A stretch of DNA of 64,000 bases from Oscarella lobularis (Eukaryota; Porifera; Homoscleromorpha; Homosclerophorida; Oscarellidae), in the NCBI RefSeq assembly GCF_947507565.1, contig NC_089190.1:1240001-1304000 (forward strand), read 5' to 3'. This document shows, one piece after another, positions 60,321 to 64,000 of this stretch (within the stretch, counting starts at the first letter, position 1; each line of letters begins with the position of its first letter). The notes under the pieces were generated by a model. The model was given only the letters and a program-made list of their open reading frames with translations. It made no database searches and was not told where the DNA came from. Position numbers and translations under genes: made by a program.

Positions 60321-62501
60321 TTAACTCCGTTAGACGATGAAGTGAGAGCCTACGAGAGAATGAGAACGTCTGCACACGTGAAGTGGCCCATAGCAACCTG
60401 AAATTGAGCCAGTTGCACCGAAATTCGTTGAGCGAACAGCGTAAACGGATTCCCCGCTAGAAATAGAAATAAAATGTGAATACTTTGATATTTTTTAAAA
60501 AGATTGCTTACCCGACTGAGAAACCAGATCCTTATATAACCCTTCCAAATACGTTTTTCCTTCCGAAACTGGCAAGTCAATCATTTGAACGCTGCTAACC
60601 TTGGCTAAGGACTCTTCTCTCGTCCACGTCACTCGTCCTGGTAAAAGGAACGAAGATGACGTGCCAGCTAAATTGATTTTTTGAATATTACCGTTTTGTT
60701 GGACGAGAGAGAGTGCGTCGTCGCTGGTAATCAAGAGCATTCTATATGCCAGACTCTTGTCCTTTTTGTGAAACATGTAAACGTGAGCCTGTATATAAGG
60801 CATTCATTCCAAGGTAAAGACTACTCTATAAGTCCTAATCGAACCATTTCTGGTTGCCCGAGATCCGAAGGGACGGTCACGCTTTGTCCTATTCCGGGTA
60901 GTTCCTCCAACGTCTTCGCATCCACTCCAGTCACTTCCAAAGACTACGAGATAGAAAGCATTTGACACGCGAACTTAATTAATTAAAGAGAGAGAGTCCC
61001 GCCCGCACGTACGTTCTGATTTTGCTCGAGAAGAAACAAAACAGCCGCATCAGCGAGGCTCCCGCGGTATATTTGCTTTCCAGGAGAAAATCGCATTCGT
61101 ACTGTGGGCTTATTTGACGGAGCATCCAACGTCAACAGTACTGACGTCGACGACACGGTCAACAAGAAGTCAGAATCGAATGATTCGAGAGAAAACGGAG
61201 CATCCGACGAAAGACGGACATTCAAAGTCTAAAAAAAACCGTTATATTATAAGAGTTGAATAACAGCCTACGTCGAGGAGCAACGTATCAAACTGCGGCT
61301 TTTCGGCGTCAACGGAAAGCCAATGCATGACTCCCAGCTGCCCGTCGACACAAACCAAGTAGCGTCGACTCGTAATTATGCATCTAGTACAAGAAGACTA
61401 TTAGTATTAATTAACCCAAAGCCCTCTCGGATCTTTCCACGTCAACCAACCTAGATCTCTCTCGCGACGGCCAGACGACGGGGATTCTTTCGCTCGGCCG
61501 AACGTCGTCGCCGTTGGAAACGTTTACCCAATGCAAAACAACGGAAGAGGAAGCATCTGCCGTAACAACAACGCACGTCATCGCGTCGTCCTCGTCGCCG
61601 ATCATGACCAACAACCATTCGTCGTCATTCTCGCGCGGGCTCCGCCTAGACGACGCCAAAATAGCGTTTGATTGAGGCAAGATGTCGTGGACCACCCGAC
61701 CTAGCACTTAAGTCTTTTGACCAAGCCTCTTTACCCTTGGCATGTCCGTACGCGCGCAACCAACCACTGCTCCACACCAGTACGAGATATCCTCCTCTTC
61801 CTAGAAGAGGAGAGTTCCTCTATGTGAAAACGTGGCCAGTTGTTCTACCTTGCGAGTGAGTAACCAGGCAAGCCTCAGCCACTCCATTGCTATATATACA
61901 AGAAATGATTTTTGCTAATTAATTAAAATTTCTTCTACCTCGGGCCTGTTCCGCTGGTTTCCCATAGCAACTGTCCAGACGACGGATCCCAACTTCGTAC
62001 CAATGATCCGCCGCGTGACACGGTGACCAGAACTAGTTTAATTAATTTAACATATGTAAAAAATTTGCAGGTGTGGAGTCTAATAATAATAATCACTTCC
62101 GCTGTGGTGTAAAAGTCTATCGACGATGGCGTCGAGCACTCTACGCCAAACTACGAAAATAGATTCAGAATTAGTTTACATTCTTTTCTGAAGCCGCCCT
62201 GCCCCTGGGCTGGCCGGGTCAGAATGACTCACCGATTTGACCCGTACGAGCGTTTATAGATGCGAGTGCGTTCGATTCTGTTGCCAGTATGACTCGTTTC
62301 GAGCTGTACGTCGATAGGTCGAAGCGTACGTGGCGAATTCGGCCCAGTTGGCTTGTTCTCCTGAGAAAAGGGAAAGGTGAGAAAGATTTTCGCGATTTTT
62401 TACCTCGTCTACCAGTCGAACTGTCCCGCTTGGTCTTCGTAGAGGCTCGCGACAGGTGCCGCTAAACTGATCACGAGTATTTTCCATAGAAAGACTTCCA
62501 T
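58229..62501 (-). CDS. EMC1: ER membrane protein complex subunit 1 (EMC1)
   Basis: EMC1 is the large luminal beta-propeller subunit of the EMC insertase. The ATG at 62501 gives a signal peptide ([19 protein letters not shown]) directly followed by [11 protein letters not shown], the conserved mature start. Later exons include WSREESL-like [20 protein letters not shown] near 60600, [17 protein letters not shown] near 60110, [40 protein letters not shown] and [20 protein letters not shown] near 59180-58870. The C-terminal helix [20 protein letters not shown] ends with a basic tail and the stop at 58229. A 13-alanine run lies in the variable linker before the second propeller part (60319-60281). 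About twenty exons are used. TMEM131 starts 125 bp downstream in the same orientation. Confidence 0.94.
60281..60319 (-). repeat. Poly-alanine-encoding GCN repeat in EMC1
   Basis: On the minus strand ten GCC codons plus GCT, GCC and GCA encode thirteen alanines between GVN and DDESLSTE. The near-pure codon run suggests recent slippage. Confidence 0.85.
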
Positions 62502-62680
62502 TCTGCGGAAGATCAATTCGAAAAGCAAATCTCGATCCTACGCAGAATCCATACCGTCGATTCGGCACCAGATCGGTCTAATATCGACGGATTATCAAAA
62601 TCGGCAACAGCGGCCGATAACATCCGGGACGGAAGTGCCCCGTATATTTTTGTGTTCCGCTGTTCGCTTACGGGCGAAAA
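62502..62680. promoter_or_regulatory. Shared 5' region of EMC1 and FoxJ2/3
   Basis: 179 bp separate the divergent EMC1 and FoxJ2/3 start codons. No TATA box is obvious, and bidirectional use is inferred from spacing. Confidence 0.35.
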
Positions 62681-64000
62681 ATGACTACGACGCAAGGAGA
62701 CGACACACTAAACAGCAGCCTGACGGCAATGGACTGGCTTCACAAAGGAGCGATGCCCAGCGCCGCCGCCGACGGAAAATCGCAATCGACGCTCAAAGTC
62801 GAGTCGTCGACGCAGGAACCGTCGCCGATTCGCACGACGGCGATGCGCAAGCCGCCGGAACCGATCGATCCTCACGCGACGATCGCTCAAATCGACATCG
62901 AACGCTACCAAGACGGCAAACCTCCCTTCTCCTACGCGATGCTCATTACGTATGCGATCAACAGCAACGCCGGTCGAAAAATGACGCTCAGCGAGATCTA
63001 CGCGTGGATATGCGACAAGTTTCCTTTCTATAAGGACGCTGGAAACGGTTGGAAAGTAAGTCGACGCTTTTTTTTTTCGTTTCGTCGTTTCAGCGAGACT
63101 CTGGCCGTAGAACTCGATTCGGCACAATTTGTCGTTGAATAAGTGCTTCGTTAAGATACCTCGACCGAAGGACGATCCCGGAAAGGTGAGCGTTTGCGCG
63201 TCTTCTCCCCGCGGGGGCCCCCACCTCTCGTTTCGTACGCATTCAGGGATCGTACTGGAGCATCGAAGTGCATCCGGGCGACGATCTATCGCCGTCGCGA
63301 CAACGCCGACGAAAGCCCAACGATCGGGTAGGTTCTCGGGAGGGTGGGGGGGCCCCCGGCGGGGGCACCGCCTCATTCCATCCTTTCCGCCGCCCCTCCA
63401 ATGATGTATTCCACGTAGCTCTCGCCGACGCCCTATAGCCCGCACGCCTCCGTCGGCTCGCCGGCGATTCCCGGATCACCGACACTTGCCGCTATAAACG
63501 CTCACGGATCGCCGTCGAATAGTTATCGCAGGGACATGGGAAACGGTTACGTCGGCGGCGGCGAATCGTCGTTGGCAACGGCTAGTGCAAGCGAAAGATC
63601 CAAGCAGGGATCGTCGACGTCATTCATGGAAAGCGCCGTTTTCGAGGATCTGAGTGCCTCCTTCAAGGCTCTTTATAAGACCGTCTTCGAGTCGAATCAA
63701 CGCGCTAATCCGGCGGCGACGAATAGCGGCGGCGCGTCGACGGGGAATCCTTTCGGCGACGTGCACTTCGCTGCGCCTCCGCCGCTGGCTTACGATCCCG
63801 TCGCTATGTCGGGTGGACTCCAGCCGCCACCGCCGCCACCGCTGACCATGCAACCGCCCGCGCCGGCATCGTCTCAGCTCGTCGGACGCTCGCCGCAGTA
63901 TCTCCAACACGAAATGCGCTCGTTTATGGACAGTTTCACCGACGCGGCGTCGAGCGGCAATTGGGACGGCGTCGACGTCGTTCAATTTCAACGACTCATG
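62681..64000 (+). CDS. FOXJ3: Forkhead transcription factor FoxJ2/3 (partial)
   Basis: The N-terminus carries [16 protein letters not shown], the conserved FoxJ2/J3 motif (SSLTSMDWL in human FOXJ3). The forkhead domain starts [18 protein letters not shown] and [20 protein letters not shown], then crosses short introns to [18 protein letters not shown] and [13 protein letters not shown]. Further FoxJ2/3 signatures are [20 protein letters not shown] at about 63640 and [14 protein letters not shown] at the window edge, so the C-terminus is missing. Forkhead proteins bind DNA through helix H3 within the [12 protein letters not shown] region. The paralogue (J2 or J3) cannot be told, because one invertebrate gene corresponds to both. 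Confidence 0.92.

Overview
This window is nuclear DNA of an animal with a compact genome. It carries sixteen recognisable protein-coding genes, nearly all split by GT-AG introns of about 45-80 bp. The set includes metazoan families (Mind bomb, mucolipin, MAM-domain receptor, TMEM131, FoxJ2/3). The protein sequences are divergent, genes lie only 70-350 bp apart, coding sequence is moderately GC-rich and full of TCG/CGA, and one F-BAR protein keeps a fungal-type domain layout. This fits a non-bilaterian such as a sponge, perhaps a homoscleromorph; that is inference and the species cannot be fixed from the sequence alone. All CDS spans below include introns, and exon boundaries were read by eye.

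Layout. 1-837 (-) 5' part of mTOR, head-to-head with 911-2236 (+) UBXN6. 2379-3513 (-) TKL-like kinase. 5037-5866 (+) and 6016-7735 (-) two orphan single-pass membrane proteins. 7996-11799 (+) receptor with five MAM domains. 12109-14468 (-) MIC60, head-to-head with 14821-19900 (+) ATAD3, which holds a 2.4-kb intronic repeat array. 20027-23047 (+) F-BAR/C1/SH3/SH3 protein, 23135-26083 (+) mucolipin and 26235-31962 (+) Mind bomb run in tandem with tiny spacers. 31963-34389 is repeat-rich and gene-free. 34390-45126 (+) NUP188 has a second intronic array of the same repeat. 45429-46192 (+) GABARAP. 46193-48795 is gene-poor but full of hairpins. 48796-49435 (+) IFT25. 49706-58103 (-) TMEM131 and 58229-62501 (-) EMC1 lie in tandem. 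EMC1 is head-to-head with 62681-64000 (+) FoxJ2/3, which runs off the window.

Functional themes: two inner-mitochondrial-membrane organisers (MIC60, ATAD3) share one intergenic promoter region; lysosome/autophagy genes are frequent (mTOR, UBXN6, mucolipin, GABARAP); and two ER membrane biogenesis or secretion genes (TMEM131, EMC1) are adjacent. Such neighbourhoods may be chance in a dense genome.

The least explained material is non-coding: (i) a roughly 600-bp tandem repeat with a strong GC-rich palindrome, present as separate arrays inside introns of two unrelated genes; (ii) a chain of back-to-back hairpins at 47.59-48.10 kb; (iii) a TATA-Inr promoter followed by a foldable 200-nt segment ending in a T-run, inside a Mind bomb intron; (iv) a 64-nt pre-miRNA-like hairpin; (v) small inverted-repeat elements resembling MITEs.
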